Shown: positions 1-7,833 of the stretch, one piece after another | Numbering within the stretch: position 1 is the first letter of the stretch | Layout: every line of letters starts with the position of its first letter | Assembly (NCBI GenBank): GCA_903898475.1 | Contig: CAIUFU010000045.1 | Coordinates: 1-12,928 of the forward strand | From: an uncultured Alphaproteobacteria bacterium | Lineage (GTDB): Bacteria; Pseudomonadota; Alphaproteobacteria; Rickettsiales; UBA1997 | Direction of reading: 5' to 3' | DNA: 12,928 nt | The notes under the pieces: generated by a model | Databases searched by the model: none | Told to the model about the DNA's origin: nothing | What the model saw: only the letters and a program-made list of their open reading frames with translations | Translations under genes and position numbers: made by a program

Positions 1-27
1 CGCTTTGCTCAGGGACCTATTTAGTTT

Positions 28-897
28 CTAGATCAATCCCAATTTTTTCATTTCAGCTTCAATTTTAACTTTCGCAGAAGCCGACGGCGTCACCAAAGGC
101 AAGCGAGTTTCAGCGCTGCAAAGTCCCATCAAGCTTGCGGCATATTTCACCGGAATTGGGTTGGTTTCGCAAAACATCACATCATGCAATTCAGTTAGTT
201 GATCCTGAATTTTTAATGCAGCGGCGTAATCACCTTTCATTGTCGCTTTTTGCAAGTCGCTAACCAATTTTGGCGCGATGTTAGAAGTAACTGAAATCAC
301 ACCATTTCCACCCATGGCATTGTAGCCAACAGCGGTGATGTCTTCACCAGAAAGGTAAGAAAATTCTTTTTTAATTCTAAGGCGCAGAGTTGCGATTCTA
401 GCTAAATCGCCAGTTGCATCTTTAATGCCGACAACATTTTTTAATTCAGAAAGTCGCGCTAAATTTTCGTCAGAAATATTAATTACTGAGCGTCCCGGAA
501 CGTTGTAAATAAAAAGTGGAATGCCGCATTTATCTAATGCTTGGTAATGTTGAAAAATGCCTTCAGCAGTTGGCTTGTTGTAATAAGGAGCAACGATCAA
601 ACAAGAATTGGCACCAACTTTTTTGGCGTGAGCAGTCATGGTCACAGCTTCGTCAGTTGAGTTAGAACCGGTGCCAGCCATAATTTTTACGCGACCAGCG
701 GCGATTTTTACGCAAAGCTCAATCACCAAATTATGCTCTTCATGTGTTAATGTTGGAGACTCGCCAGTTGTGCCGCAAGGAACGATTCCCGAAACTCCAC
801 CCGCAATTTGAAACTCAACTAATTTCTCTAAAGCTTTCTCATCGATTTTATTATTTTTAAAAGGCGTGACCAAAGCCGTATAAGTTTCTGCGATCAT
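28..897 (-). CDS. dapA: 4-hydroxy-tetrahydrodipicolinate synthase
   Basis: DapA condenses pyruvate with aspartate semialdehyde, the first committed step of lysine and diaminopimelate synthesis, in the cytoplasm. The 289-residue product has the usual family length (about 290). Visible motifs are CGTTGE at 41-46 (the threonines that bind pyruvate), YNVPGRS at 131-137 with the catalytic Tyr131 and substrate-binding Arg136, and GIKDATGD at 157-164, whose Lys159 is the Schiff-base lysine. These match the spacing of the E. coli enzyme (Thr44, Tyr133, Arg138, Lys161). The ATG at 895-897 gives the standard N-terminus reading TALVTPF. The gene is divergent from nuoA, with 86 bases between the two ATG codons. 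Only 27 bases lie beyond its stop, and nothing can be identified there. The related N-acetylneuraminate lyases are less likely given the full DapA motif set. Confidence 0.95.
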   Translation of the reverse strand: MIAETYTALVTPFKNNKIDEKALEKLVEFQIAGGVSGIVPCGTTGESPTLTHEEHNLVIELCVKIAAGRVKIMAGTGSNSTDEAVTMTAHAKKVGANSCLIVAPYYNKPTAEGIFQHYQALDKCGIPLFIYNVPGRSVINISDENLARLSELKNVVGIKDATGDLARIATLRLRIKKEFSYLSGEDITAVGYNAMGGNGVISVTSNIAPKLVSDLQKATMKGDYAAALKIQDQLTELHDVMFCETNPIPVKYAASLMGLCSAETRLPLVTPSASAKVKIEAEMKKLGLI

Positions 898-983
898 AGA
901 TTTTTAAATTGATTTTTGTTGAGATAGGGGAATATTTCTCTGACAAAATTATTTACGCCAATTCCTTAAATTCAATCAGCAAA

Positions 984-1397
984 ATGGACTCTTCTCAAAC
1001 AGCAACGCAAGTGGTGCAAATTGTTGCAACACCTGAATTAGTGTCGTCTCAATATTTTCCGATTTTATTATTTTTAGCAGTAGCAATTGGCCTGTCATGC
1101 GCAATCATGGTGATTCCTTTTTTGCTCAATAAAAGACATCAAGATCGCGAAAAACTTTCGCCTTACGAATGCGGTTTTGAAGGCGAGGGCAAAGTGCGTA
1201 ACGAGTTCGACGTACAATTTTATCTAGTAGCAATTTTATTTATTATTTTCGATTTGGAAGTTGCCTTCCTTTTTCCTTGGGCGGTTTCGCTGGGCAAAAT
1301 CGGCGTTTTCGGCTTTTGGTCGATGATGAGCTTTTTAACACTTTTAACCGTTGGCTTCATTTACGAATGGAAGCGCGGTGCACTTGAATGGAAATAA
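984..1397 (+). CDS. nuoA: NADH-quinone oxidoreductase subunit A
   Basis: NuoA is a small membrane subunit of respiratory complex I, at the junction of the quinone site and the proton-pumping arm. From the ATG at 984 the product has 137 residues, with three hydrophobic helices at about 24-47, 78-99 and 108-127. Family hallmarks are SPYECGFEG at 59-67 and the stretch from RNEFDVQFY (72-80) to FDLEVAFLFPWA (89-100), which includes the conserved acidic pair Asp90 and Glu92. The frame stays open upstream to a TTG at 909, but that would add 25 residues with no NuoA character, so the first ATG is preferred. No clear Shine-Dalgarno sequence precedes it; the bases before it are A-rich. nuoB starts three bases after the stop, so the two are in one operon. 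Confidence 0.95.
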   Translation: MDSSQTATQVVQIVATPELVSSQYFPILLFLAVAIGLSCAIMVIPFLLNKRHQDREKLSPYECGFEGEGKVRNEFDVQFYLVAILFIIFDLEVAFLFPWAVSLGKIGVFGFWSMMSFLTLLTVGFIYEWKRGALEWK

Positions 1398-1400
1398 TCA

Positions 1401-1919
1401 ATGACAAATCTTAGCCCTCTAAATCAAGACGCGATTCTTAATCAAACCGCGGAAGACATTAATAATCGCGGCTTCGTCACTGCAAAAGTTGACGAGCTAG
1501 TCAATTGGGCCCGCACGGGCTCTTTGTGGCCAATGACTTTCGGTCTTGCTTGCTGCGCCGTTGAAATGATGCAAGTGGCGGCAAGTCGCTACGATCTTGA
1601 CCGTTTCGGAATCATTTTCCGCCCATCGCCACGCCAATCAGATGTGATGATTGTTGCTGGAACTCTAACCAATAAAATGGCTCCAGCACTTCGTAAAGTT
1701 TACGATCAAATGGCTGAACCGCGTTACGTAATTTCAATGGGAAGCTGCGCTAATGGTGGCGGTTACTACCATTATTCTTATTCAGTGGTTAGAGGTTGCG
1801 ATCGTATTGTTCCGGTGGATGTTTACGTTCCGGGCTGTCCTCCAACCGCAGAGGCATTGCTTTACGGTGTTTTATTGCTGCAAAGAAAAATCAAAAGAAC
1901 AGGTAAATTTTTTAGGTAA
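1401..1919 (+). CDS. nuoB: NADH-quinone oxidoreductase subunit B
   Basis: NuoB carries iron-sulfur cluster N2, the last electron carrier before ubiquinone in complex I. The 172-residue product has the four N2 ligands: the tandem cysteines Cys51-Cys52 in FGLACCAVEM, Cys116 in SMGSCANGG, and Cys146 in VPGCPPTAE. The motif RPSPRQSDVMIVAGT (74-88) is also present. The sequence is strongly alphaproteobacterial and mitochondrial in character, for example GGYYHYSYSVVRGCDRIVPV. The first about 20 residues are variable and may be partly disordered. The gene lies 3 bases after nuoA and 2 bases before nuoC, so co-translation within an operon is likely. It is complete, with no sign of decay. Confidence 0.97.
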   Translation: MTNLSPLNQDAILNQTAEDINNRGFVTAKVDELVNWARTGSLWPMTFGLACCAVEMMQVAASRYDLDRFGIIFRPSPRQSDVMIVAGTLTNKMAPALRKVYDQMAEPRYVISMGSCANGGGYYHYSYSVVRGCDRIVPVDVYVPGCPPTAEALLYGVLLLQRKIKRTGKFFR

Positions 1920-1921
1920 AA

Positions 1922-2530
1922 ATGATTCAAAATCTTCAAGAGCAAGCCTCTTACATCAAAACCAATTTTGCTGGCGCAACTGTTGTAGAGCCAATCGCTT
2001 ACGACAATCTCATCATTTACGTTGAGCCAAAAAAAATCGTCGAATTCTTAACATTTTTGCGCGACGACAAAAATCTCGCTTTCAAAACTCTCATCGATCT
2101 TTTTGGTGCCGATCTTTTGGGCATTAGAGAACCGCGCTTCGAAGTGATTTATAATCTTCTCAGCTTCAAATTAAATAACCGCATCACCCTCAAAGTTGCA
2201 CTTAACGAAGGTGAAGCAGTTGCCACAACTGTTCCAGTTTTTAGTGCTGCGGGCTGGTTTGAGCGTGAAGCCTTTGATATGTATGGAATTGTATTTACAG
2301 GGCACCCAGATTTGCGCCGCATTCTTACCGATTACGAATTTGAAGGTCATCCTTTGCGCAAAGATTTTCCGCTTACGGGCTACAAAGAAGTACGCTACTG
2401 CGAAGAGCAAAAGAAGGTGATCTACGAACCGGTTAAGCTAATGCAAGAGTTTCGCAATTTCGATTTCGAAATGCCTTGGGAAGGCACGCAATACGCGCTT
2501 TCGAAAGATGAAAAATCAAACAAATCTTAA
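1922..2530 (+). CDS. nuoC: NADH-quinone oxidoreductase subunit C
   Basis: NuoC is the 30-kDa-type peripheral subunit that helps shape the quinone-binding region of complex I. The 202-residue product has the 30-kDa domain signature in two blocks: WFEREAFDMYGIVFTGHPD (112-130) followed by LRRILTDYEFEGHPLRKDFP (131-150), and then LTGYKEVRY (151-159). The protein is a stand-alone NuoC of normal alphaproteobacterial length, not a NuoCD fusion. It starts two bases after the nuoB stop. No nuoD follows it. The next gene is an unrelated small membrane protein, so the usual nuo order breaks here. Confidence 0.95.
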   Translation: MIQNLQEQASYIKTNFAGATVVEPIAYDNLIIYVEPKKIVEFLTFLRDDKNLAFKTLIDLFGADLLGIREPRFEVIYNLLSFKLNNRITLKVALNEGEAVATTVPVFSAAGWFEREAFDMYGIVFTGHPDLRRILTDYEFEGHPLRKDFPLTGYKEVRYCEEQKKVIYEPVKLMQEFRNFDFEMPWEGTQYALSKDEKSNKS

Positions 2531-2534
2531 ATTT

Positions 2535-2951
2535 ATGAGCGGGATTTTTAGCAAAATCGACAACTCTTTTCGAGCGGCAATAAACGGTACAGAATCAACC
2601 AGCATTCTCATCAAATGGTGGGGAGTGATTGCTTATTTGGTCACATTTTTTGTTATTGATCGCATCGTGATGTCTTTTGATAACCGCTCTGTTGACGTCG
2701 CTTTGTCGGTTTTGGTAGTGGTTTATTTTGTTTGGCACATTTTCGTTTTAAAAAAATGTTCACCAAAAAAGCCAAAACTTAGCAAAGAAGAAAAAGCTTA
2801 TTTAAAGCAAGAAGCGCGCAAAAATTTAGGCAAAAAAATCTTAAGAAAATTATTGCTGCAAGAGTCTCTAACTAAGTGGGAACCAGTCACCGTGACAATA
2901 GTAATCGACATTCTTTGCATCACGCAATTTTTGGGCTACATCATTAAATAA
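2535..2951 (+). CDS. Unrecognised three-helix membrane protein downstream of nuoC
   Basis: I do not recognise this family. The 138-residue product has hydrophobic segments at about 29-45, 55-72 and 117-136. Between the second and third lies a very basic, probably cytoplasmic stretch (73-108) with KKCSPKKPKLSKEEK and KNLGKKILRKLL. An upstream ATG at 2508 in the same frame would overlap nuoC by 23 bases. The ATG at 2535, four bases after the nuoC stop, is preferred because it fits the tight spacing of nuoA-B-C. Its position suggests co-transcription with nuoABC, and a link to complex I assembly or the membrane is possible but purely contextual. Its stop overlaps the end of the opposing folC by 8 bases. 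Codon use looks normal for the window, which supports a real gene. Confidence 0.75.
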   Translation: MSGIFSKIDNSFRAAINGTESTSILIKWWGVIAYLVTFFVIDRIVMSFDNRSVDVALSVLVVVYFVWHIFVLKKCSPKKPKLSKEEKAYLKQEARKNLGKKILRKLLLQESLTKWEPVTVTIVIDILCITQFLGYIIK

Positions 2952-4236
2952 TCGAGTTTTCATCAAGAAAACTGCCAGCTAAATAAAGTGAGCCGCACAC
3001 CAGAATTAGTGCAGCTTCATCTAACTTTTTAAGAGATAAAATTTTCTTAAAAGCCTCATCAAAATTTTTCACATCTGTTGTTTTTATGCCGATTTCCTCG
3101 GCGATTTTTTTGATCTCTAGCGCTTGGCGCGACTTCGTTTCATTGGGAATTGATAAAGCAAATAAATGATCAATTTCTGGTGAAATTTTCTTTAGAAATC
3201 CCGAGCAATCCTTGTCTTCAAGCATTGAAAAAATGACGAAGATTTTTTTATTTTTTTTAGTTCTTAGAAATTTTAAAATCGTCGCCGAGCCATGCAAATT
3301 ATGGCTTCCATCCAAATATAAATCGCAATTTTGCGGCACAATTTTAGCAAATTTTCCTGACTCAATTTTTTGCAAACGTCCTGGCCAAAAAGTTTTTTGT
3401 AAAGCCGATTTGATCTGACTTTCACTCACCAAAAATTTCTTCTGAGAAAATATTGCGGCAAGCGCGAGTGATGCATTTTCAATTTGATGTTCGCCTAAAA
3501 GTGACGGCAAGGGCAGTGAGATTTTTTTGCCAAATCCGGAAAATAAAAATCCGTTTTTCTCTTTTCTAATTTTCCAATCGCGTCCCAGAAAATTTATTTT
3601 CGAGCCCACGTTCAAAGCTTGGTTTTCTAGCGTTTTCAGCGCCGAGCTTTTTTGTTTTCCGCTTAAAGTTGGGCAGTTTTTTTTGATGATTCCACCTTTT
3701 TCAAAAGCGATTTTTGCCAAACTATTTCCTAAAAAATCGGTGTGATCAAAAGCAATTGGCGTGATGACGGAACATAAAACTTCCGGCAAAACATTGGTGG
3801 CGTCAAGTCTGCCGCCCATTCCGGTTTCAAGTAGCAGAATGTCGGCTTGAACGCGGCTAAAGGCTAGAAAAGCGGCGACGGTTACTCCTTCAAAAAATGT
3901 CACCGCAATTGGCGGCGAAATTTCGGCGGCTTTTTTACATTCGAGCAAAATTTCATTTAGAAAATCGTCAGAGATTTCCCTGCCCGCAAGTACAATTCTT
4001 TCATTAAAATTTACTAAATGTGGCGAAGTGTAAGTGTGAACTTTAAGCCCCGATTCGGCAAAAATGCTGCGTAAAAAAGATAGAGTCGAACCCTTGCCGT
4101 TAGTGCCGGCAAGATGAATTGTGGGCGGAAGTTTTAGGTGCGGATTGCCAAGTCTCTCAAGCAATTGATAAACCCGCGCCAACCCCAAAACAATGTCGCG
4201 ATAGCCTGTGGGATTGGGCCAGAAGGGAAATTTCAT
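2944..4236 (-). CDS. folC: Bifunctional folylpolyglutamate synthase / dihydrofolate synthase
   Basis: FolC joins dihydropteroate to glutamate to make dihydrofolate and then adds further glutamates to folates, using ATP. The 430-residue product has the Mur-ligase-like fold. Visible motifs are the P-loop HLAGTNGKGST (41-51), SPHLVNFNERI (71-81), FFEGVTVAAF (114-123), LLETGMGGRLDATN (135-148), PIAFDHTDFLG (160-170), IAFEKGGIIK (176-185, with the lysine that is carbamylated in this family), GEHQIENASLA (248-258), and DLYLDGSHNLHG (305-316) opening the C-terminal domain. The ATG overlaps the yihY stop as ATGA, implying translational coupling. The C-terminal end overlaps the opposing membrane-protein gene by 8 bases. 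In many alphaproteobacteria folC lies near accD or trpB; neither is seen here. Confidence 0.95.
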   Translation of the reverse strand: MKFPFWPNPTGYRDIVLGLARVYQLLERLGNPHLKLPPTIHLAGTNGKGSTLSFLRSIFAESGLKVHTYTSPHLVNFNERIVLAGREISDDFLNEILLECKKAAEISPPIAVTFFEGVTVAAFLAFSRVQADILLLETGMGGRLDATNVLPEVLCSVITPIAFDHTDFLGNSLAKIAFEKGGIIKKNCPTLSGKQKSSALKTLENQALNVGSKINFLGRDWKIRKEKNGFLFSGFGKKISLPLPSLLGEHQIENASLALAAIFSQKKFLVSESQIKSALQKTFWPGRLQKIESGKFAKIVPQNCDLYLDGSHNLHGSATILKFLRTKKNKKIFVIFSMLEDKDCSGFLKKISPEIDHLFALSIPNETKSRQALEIKKIAEEIGIKTTDVKNFDEAFKKILSLKKLDEAALILVCGSLYLAGSFLDENSII

Positions 4237-5114
4237 TTGCGGCGATTTTTCAAAAACACCTGATAGGTGCGGTGAAAATGGTAATTAAACTCGGCGCCAA
4301 AAATAAAAATCAGACTGATTAAATAGAAAAACATCAGCGAAATCATCATGCCGGCGAGCGAGCCGTAAACCAAGTTAAATTGATGAAAATTGGATAGATA
4401 AAATGAGAATAATTTTTCCACAGTAATCCAGAGAATAACTGCCAATATTGATCCGGGAACAGTTTGAGTAATTTTCTGTTTGGCATTGGGCAAAGCAAAA
4501 TAAAGTAGCGAAGTAGTGCAGGTGAGAAGAAGAAAAATTGCAAAATGGCGCAGATAAAAAAAGTCAAAATCGACGTAAAGTTTTGCGCCAATTTCCTTAA
4601 AAAAAGTTGGCACAATTACGAAGATTAAAATGCCGATGACGATGGAAAAAATAATAATAAAAAATTCTAAAATGCTGATGAAGCGGCGCCAGACGTAGGG
4701 CGGTGGAAATGCCACGCGGTAAGCGCGATTTAAAATGGTGCGACAACCCTCAACCGAAGAAGAGGCGGTCCAAATCACGCCGATAATTGCAATGGTTAAA
4801 AAGCTTTGCGGGGGGCCAGAAATAATTTCTTCGATTCTAGGGTTGAGTGCTTCAGCCATTTCTCTTGGTGCTGAAGCAATCATGGTATGCACAAAGCTTA
4901 TGCCGACTTCTGAGGCGCCGAAAAATCCGACAATCGCGATGAGAAAAATCAAAAAAGGAAAGAGAGAAAGTAAACTTAAAAACGCCAAATATCCGGCATG
5001 CTCAATGCCATCTTGCCTTACAGTATCATAGAGCGAAACTCGCAATATTTTAAGCGGGACGATGCAATATTTGCGAAAGAAATAACTGAGATTGGAGCGT
5101 TTTTTTTGAGGCAT
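4233..5114 (-). CDS. YihY/BrkB-family integral membrane protein
   Basis: This is a polytopic inner-membrane protein of the YihY/BrkB family (once annotated as ribonuclease BN; that assignment is considered wrong). Its transport or other activity is not settled. From the ATG at 5112-5114 it has 293 residues, the normal family size, with about six hydrophobic segments at 42-66, 105-118, 147-170, 188-207, 218-240 and 249-276. Family traits are AGYLAFLSLLSLFPFLIF (40-57) in the first helix and the C-terminal YGSLAGMM followed by LIFIFGAEFN. The frame is open six codons further to a TTG at 5130-5132, but the ATG gives a better basic N-terminus (MPQKKR). Its stop overlaps the folC start. The GNAT gene lies 33 bases upstream on the same strand. 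Confidence 0.88.
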   Translation of the reverse strand: MPQKKRSNLSYFFRKYCIVPLKILRVSLYDTVRQDGIEHAGYLAFLSLLSLFPFLIFLIAIVGFFGASEVGISFVHTMIASAPREMAEALNPRIEEIISGPPQSFLTIAIIGVIWTASSSVEGCRTILNRAYRVAFPPPYVWRRFISILEFFIIIFSIVIGILIFVIVPTFFKEIGAKLYVDFDFFYLRHFAIFLLLTCTTSLLYFALPNAKQKITQTVPGSILAVILWITVEKLFSFYLSNFHQFNLVYGSLAGMMISLMFFYLISLIFIFGAEFNYHFHRTYQVFLKNRRK

Positions 5115-5147
5115 TTTTTTAGAAAAAATCAACTTATAAAAGTTTTG

Positions 5148-5582
5148 CTAACAAGCTTTGCGAAAGAAAAAACCATCTAAAACAAATTTTTCTCGTGAGA
5201 AAATTCTCTGCGATTCCAGTCTTTTAGTTTCAAGATTTCCGACAATATTTTTGCAGCCAAAAACTGCTGCCTGCCATTCAACCCAGCGCATTAACATTTT
5301 GCCCACGCCAATGCCGCGTTTTTGGCGATCAATCATAAAATCTTCAATTTCAATTGCCTTGCCATAATGCAATTTGCGAATGACGCGCACGCCAACCACG
5401 CCAACGCAGCGGCCATTTTCAACGCCCTCATCTTGAAAAATTCCGGCCATTTTATAGCCGCGTTGCATCATGTTGAGGATGTCTTCGATGTAAGTTTCGC
5501 GATTTAAATCTTCGTAAATTTGCACCAAAACGTCGAAGCTTTGAGCAATTTCTTCGCGGGTTTGAAGTTCTTTTATTTGCAT
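5148..5582 (-). CDS. GNAT-family N-acetyltransferase
   Basis: The 144-residue product is a single GNAT domain that should transfer an acetyl group from acetyl-CoA to an amine; the substrate cannot be told. Motif A is clear: IEIEDFMIDRQKRGIGVGKMLM (split as IEIEDFMID, 78-86 region, then QKRGIGVGK, 87-95) gives the Q-x-x-G-x-G pyrophosphate-binding loop. The end, SQRIFSREKFVLDGFFFRK, fits motif B with the usual aromatic residues. The start ATG at 5580-5582 is the natural one. The gene is first of a minus-strand group with yihY and folC and is divergent from argG with 107 bases between them. Nothing in the sequence links it functionally to argG. Whether it acts on a protein or a small molecule is open. 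Confidence 0.85.
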   Translation of the reverse strand: MQIKELQTREEIAQSFDVLVQIYEDLNRETYIEDILNMMQRGYKMAGIFQDEGVENGRCVGVVGVRVIRKLHYGKAIEIEDFMIDRQKRGIGVGKMLMRWVEWQAAVFGCKNIVGNLETKRLESQRIFSREKFVLDGFFFRKAC

Positions 5583-5605
5583 TTTAATTTTTCTTTTGTG
5601 ATATT

Positions 5606-5654
5606 GCCGCCAAGCGGCTGTGGGCGTGCCTCGAGAGCGTTTTTAATAAACGCT
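5606..5654. promoter_or_regulatory. Two small hairpins between the divergent GNAT gene and argG
   Basis: Two inverted repeats lie in the 107-base divergent gap. The first has arms GCCGC and GCGGC around a CAA loop at 5606-5618. The second has 7-bp arms AGCGTTT and AAACGCT around a 5-base loop at 5636-5654. Neither is followed by a T-run on either strand, so they do not look like classical terminators. They could be operator sites or structure in an mRNA leader. No confident -35/-10 pair was found. Short hairpins also arise by chance in AT-rich gaps, so the call is tentative. Confidence 0.3.
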
Positions 5655-5689
5655 AAAAACATCATTAATAATCAATTAAGAAATTTCAA

Positions 5690-6955
5690 ATGAAAACTCC
5701 AAAAGCGAAAAAATCTGGCGTTGCTGAAACTAAAATTAAAAAAGTTGTTTTGGCTTATTCGGGTGGTTTGGACACCTCGGTGATTTTAAAATGGCTGCAA
5801 GAAAATTACGGCTGCGAAGTGATTACTTTTACCGCTGATTTAGGCCAAGGTGAAGAGCTTGAACCGGCGCGCGCCAAAGCTAAGAAGATGGGAGTTAAAC
5901 AAATTTTTATTGAAGATCTACGCGAAGAATTCGTGCGCGATTACGTGTTTCCAATGTTTCGTGCTAACACTTTGTATGAAGGTGTTTACTTGCTTGGCAC
6001 TTCAATTGCTCGTCCGCTAATCGCAAAAAAACAAATCGAAATCGCTAAAAAATTGGGTGCTGATGCAGTTTGCCACGGCGCCACTGGCAAAGGAAATGAC
6101 CAAGTGCGTTTTGAACTTGCTTACTACGCTAACAAACCAGACATCAAAATCATCGCGCCTTGGAGAGAGTGGGATTTAAACTCACGCACTAAGCTAATCG
6201 CCTACGCCGACAAGCACGGTATTCCTGTTGCCAAAGACAAACGCGGCGAATCGCCTTATTCGGTTGATGCGAATTTGCTTCACACTTCAAGTGAAGGAAA
6301 AGTTTTGGAAGATCCGTCACAAGCGGCTCCAGAATATGTTTATCAAAGAACAGTCAGCCCAGAAAAAGCTCCAGATAAAGCGACATTAATTGATATCGAA
6401 TTTAAAAAAGGTGACCCGATTGCAATCAACGGCAAAAAAATGTCGCCTGCTGAAATCTTGACGAAGCTCAACGAACTAGGCGGCAAAAACGGAATTGGCA
6501 GATTGGATCTAGTTGAAAACAGATTCGTTGGCATGAAATCACGCGGCGTTTATGAAACACCGGGTGGCACCATCTTGCTAGTTGCCCACCGCGCCATCGA
6601 ATCAATCACGCTAGATCGCGAAGCCGCTCACTTGAAAGACGAGCTAATGCCGAAATATGCGAGCTTGATTTACAACGGTTTTTGGTTTTCACCTGAGCGC
6701 GAAATGCTGCAAGCCTTGATCGACAAATCTCAAGAAAATGTTGAAGGTTCTGTAACGCTAAAACTTTACAAAGGCAGCGCTACCGTAGTTTCAAGAAAAT
6801 CCGTAAAAAGCCTTTACAGTGAAGCCCACGTAACCTTCGAAGAAGACGCCGTCTACGACCAAAAAGACGCCGCCGGCTTCATCAAACTAAACGCGTTACG
6901 CCTAAGAATCGGCGCACGAGTAAACACAAAAACCAGCACCAAAACCAAAAAATAA
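5690..6955 (+). CDS. argG: Argininosuccinate synthase
   Basis: ArgG joins citrulline and aspartate with ATP to form argininosuccinate, the penultimate step of arginine synthesis. The 421-residue product carries the PP-loop AYSGGLDTS (22-30), the motif CHGATGKGNDQVRFE (128-142), and SVDANLLHTSSEG (191-203), all diagnostic of the family. It is slightly longer than the usual 400-410 residues because of a lysine-rich N-terminal extension (MKTPKAKKSGVAETKIKK) and a threonine/lysine-rich tail (NTKTSTKTKK). It starts 107 bases from the GNAT gene. No argH or other arg gene is adjacent in the window. A paired-hairpin repeat begins 19 bases after the stop, which marks the left edge of the accessory island. 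Confidence 0.97.
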   Translation: MKTPKAKKSGVAETKIKKVVLAYSGGLDTSVILKWLQENYGCEVITFTADLGQGEELEPARAKAKKMGVKQIFIEDLREEFVRDYVFPMFRANTLYEGVYLLGTSIARPLIAKKQIEIAKKLGADAVCHGATGKGNDQVRFELAYYANKPDIKIIAPWREWDLNSRTKLIAYADKHGIPVAKDKRGESPYSVDANLLHTSSEGKVLEDPSQAAPEYVYQRTVSPEKAPDKATLIDIEFKKGDPIAINGKKMSPAEILTKLNELGGKNGIGRLDLVENRFVGMKSRGVYETPGGTILLVAHRAIESITLDREAAHLKDELMPKYASLIYNGFWFSPEREMLQALIDKSQENVEGSVTLKLYKGSATVVSRKSVKSLYSEAHVTFEEDAVYDQKDAAGFIKLNALRLRIGARVNTKTSTKTKK

Positions 6956-6974
6956 TCCCACCAACTCACGCGCC

Positions 6975-7069
6975 GCAGGACGGGATTTGCAATCCCGTCC
7001 TCACGTTCATGCAAAAACCTAAAGTAAGAAAATGAACATGTGGACTGGGTTACAAACCCAGTCCAGCGC
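6975..7069 (+). repeat. Paired-hairpin REP/BIME-like element, copy 1
   Basis: Two perfect 11-bp hairpins with 3-base loops sit in a 95-base unit. The left hairpin is at 6977-7001 (core arms GGACGGGATT and AATCCCGTCC, loop TGC). The right is at 7041-7065 (core arms GGACTGGGTT and AACCCAGTCC, loop ACA). The 39-base spacer begins CACGTTCAT and ends ATGAACATG, which are nearly complementary and could form a third stem. GC-rich feet (GCGC at the right end) flank the unit. The same unit recurs at 7712 and 9283, and its halves flank the RAYT gene at 8558 and 9188. It lies just after the argG stop; no T-run follows, so a terminator role is not supported. Confidence 0.93.
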
Positions 7070-7100
7070 AGGGATATGCTCAATACATTAAATCTAAAAT

Positions 7101-7682
7101 ATGAAACGAATCATCCTTTTGTTATTTTTTGTTCTATTGCCAAGCGTCTCTATTGCTGAAGAAATGAGCGGAGTTGGTTTTTACGAAATATCGTCTGGCG
7201 GGATAAGAAAGGGATGCAACTTGGTGTTTCGTGCTGTATTAAGAGATAATTTCGCAAAACTTATTTTTGTTAGAGGCTCTCTAGGTTTTATGGAAAATTT
7301 TTGGACATTTAAACTAGAGCATGGCGATGCACAAAAATGGATAAATCTTATTAAGGAAGGTAGACAGAGCCAAGTTAGGTCTGATCCAGTGCACTACGCA
7401 TTTTTTAAACCTGTGGGATGTAAAGATAAGGGGTGTGATATTTCTTCAGCTGGCAGAGAGGTAAGATCTTTTAAATCAGAAGGTGGTGGGTTTTTTGGAG
7501 TATATAACGCAGCTGACGATGTTGCCGTGGTTTCAAATTTAGGCATTACGAATATTCAGATCGGCTTTAACAGAAAAAAAGGCGATTATGACACTAAGTT
7601 TGAGATAGACATGAAGGATAATAATAATTTGGTGGAGACGAAAAAGTATTTTGATTGCGTTAGTGGTTTTATTAAGGAGTGA
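7101..7682 (+). CDS. Hypothetical secreted protein between repeat copies 1 and 2
   Basis: I do not recognise this 193-residue protein. It begins with a clear signal peptide (MKRIILLLFFVLLPSVSIA, cleavage likely after residue 19, before EEM), so it should reach the periplasm or beyond. The mature part has exactly four cysteines (39, 107, 112 and 186), an even number compatible with two disulfides. It is rich in beta-prone and charged residues and has no further hydrophobic helix. It is bracketed by two copies of the paired-hairpin element, with 31 bases before its ATG and 29 after its stop. It is more AT-rich and shows more mixed codon use than argG. No function can be assigned; cargo moved together with the repeats is possible but unproven. 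Confidence 0.7.
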   Translation: MKRIILLLFFVLLPSVSIAEEMSGVGFYEISSGGIRKGCNLVFRAVLRDNFAKLIFVRGSLGFMENFWTFKLEHGDAQKWINLIKEGRQSQVRSDPVHYAFFKPVGCKDKGCDISSAGREVRSFKSEGGGFFGVYNAADDVAVVSNLGITNIQIGFNRKKGDYDTKFEIDMKDNNNLVETKKYFDCVSGFIKE

Positions 7683-7711
7683 TCCTTAGTAGGGCGGTGT
7701 TTTAACTCGCC

Positions 7712-7804
7712 GCAGGACGGGATTTGCAATCCCGTCCTTACGCTCAGTCCAAACTCAAACAAGGAAATGAACGTGTGGACTGGGTTACAAACCCAGTCCA
7801 GCGC
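7712..7804 (+). repeat. Paired-hairpin REP/BIME-like element, copy 2
   Basis: This is a 93-base unit in the same orientation as copy 1. The left hairpin is at 7714-7738 (11-bp stem, loop TGC) and the right at 7776-7800 (11-bp stem, loop ACA); both are identical in sequence to those of copy 1. The 37-base spacer has diverged more but keeps ACGCTCA at its left and TGAACGT at its right, which pair at six of seven positions. The right foot is GCGCAGGG, as in copy 1. It lies between the two hypothetical genes of the island. Confidence 0.93.
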
Positions 7805-7833
7805 AGGGGATGAAGGTAAAATTAAAAAACTAG

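Noticed and set aside
940..970. A sigma-70-like promoter for nuoA (CTGACA at 940-945 and TTAAA near 966-970)
   Set aside because: The -35 is plausible but the -10 is poor and its spacing is off, so it was not listed as a feature.
909..983. TTG start extending NuoA by 25 residues
   Set aside because: The extension has no NuoA character, and the ATG at 984 gives a normal-length subunit.
4735..5031. 98-codon plus-strand open frame opposite the yihY-family gene
   Set aside because: It lies fully antisense to a well-supported membrane protein gene and has no family likeness; it is a frame shadow.
6977..7001. Left hairpin of copy 1 as the argG terminator
   Set aside because: The stem is strong but is followed by TCACGTTCAT rather than a T-run, and the same hairpin occurs in places with no upstream gene end.
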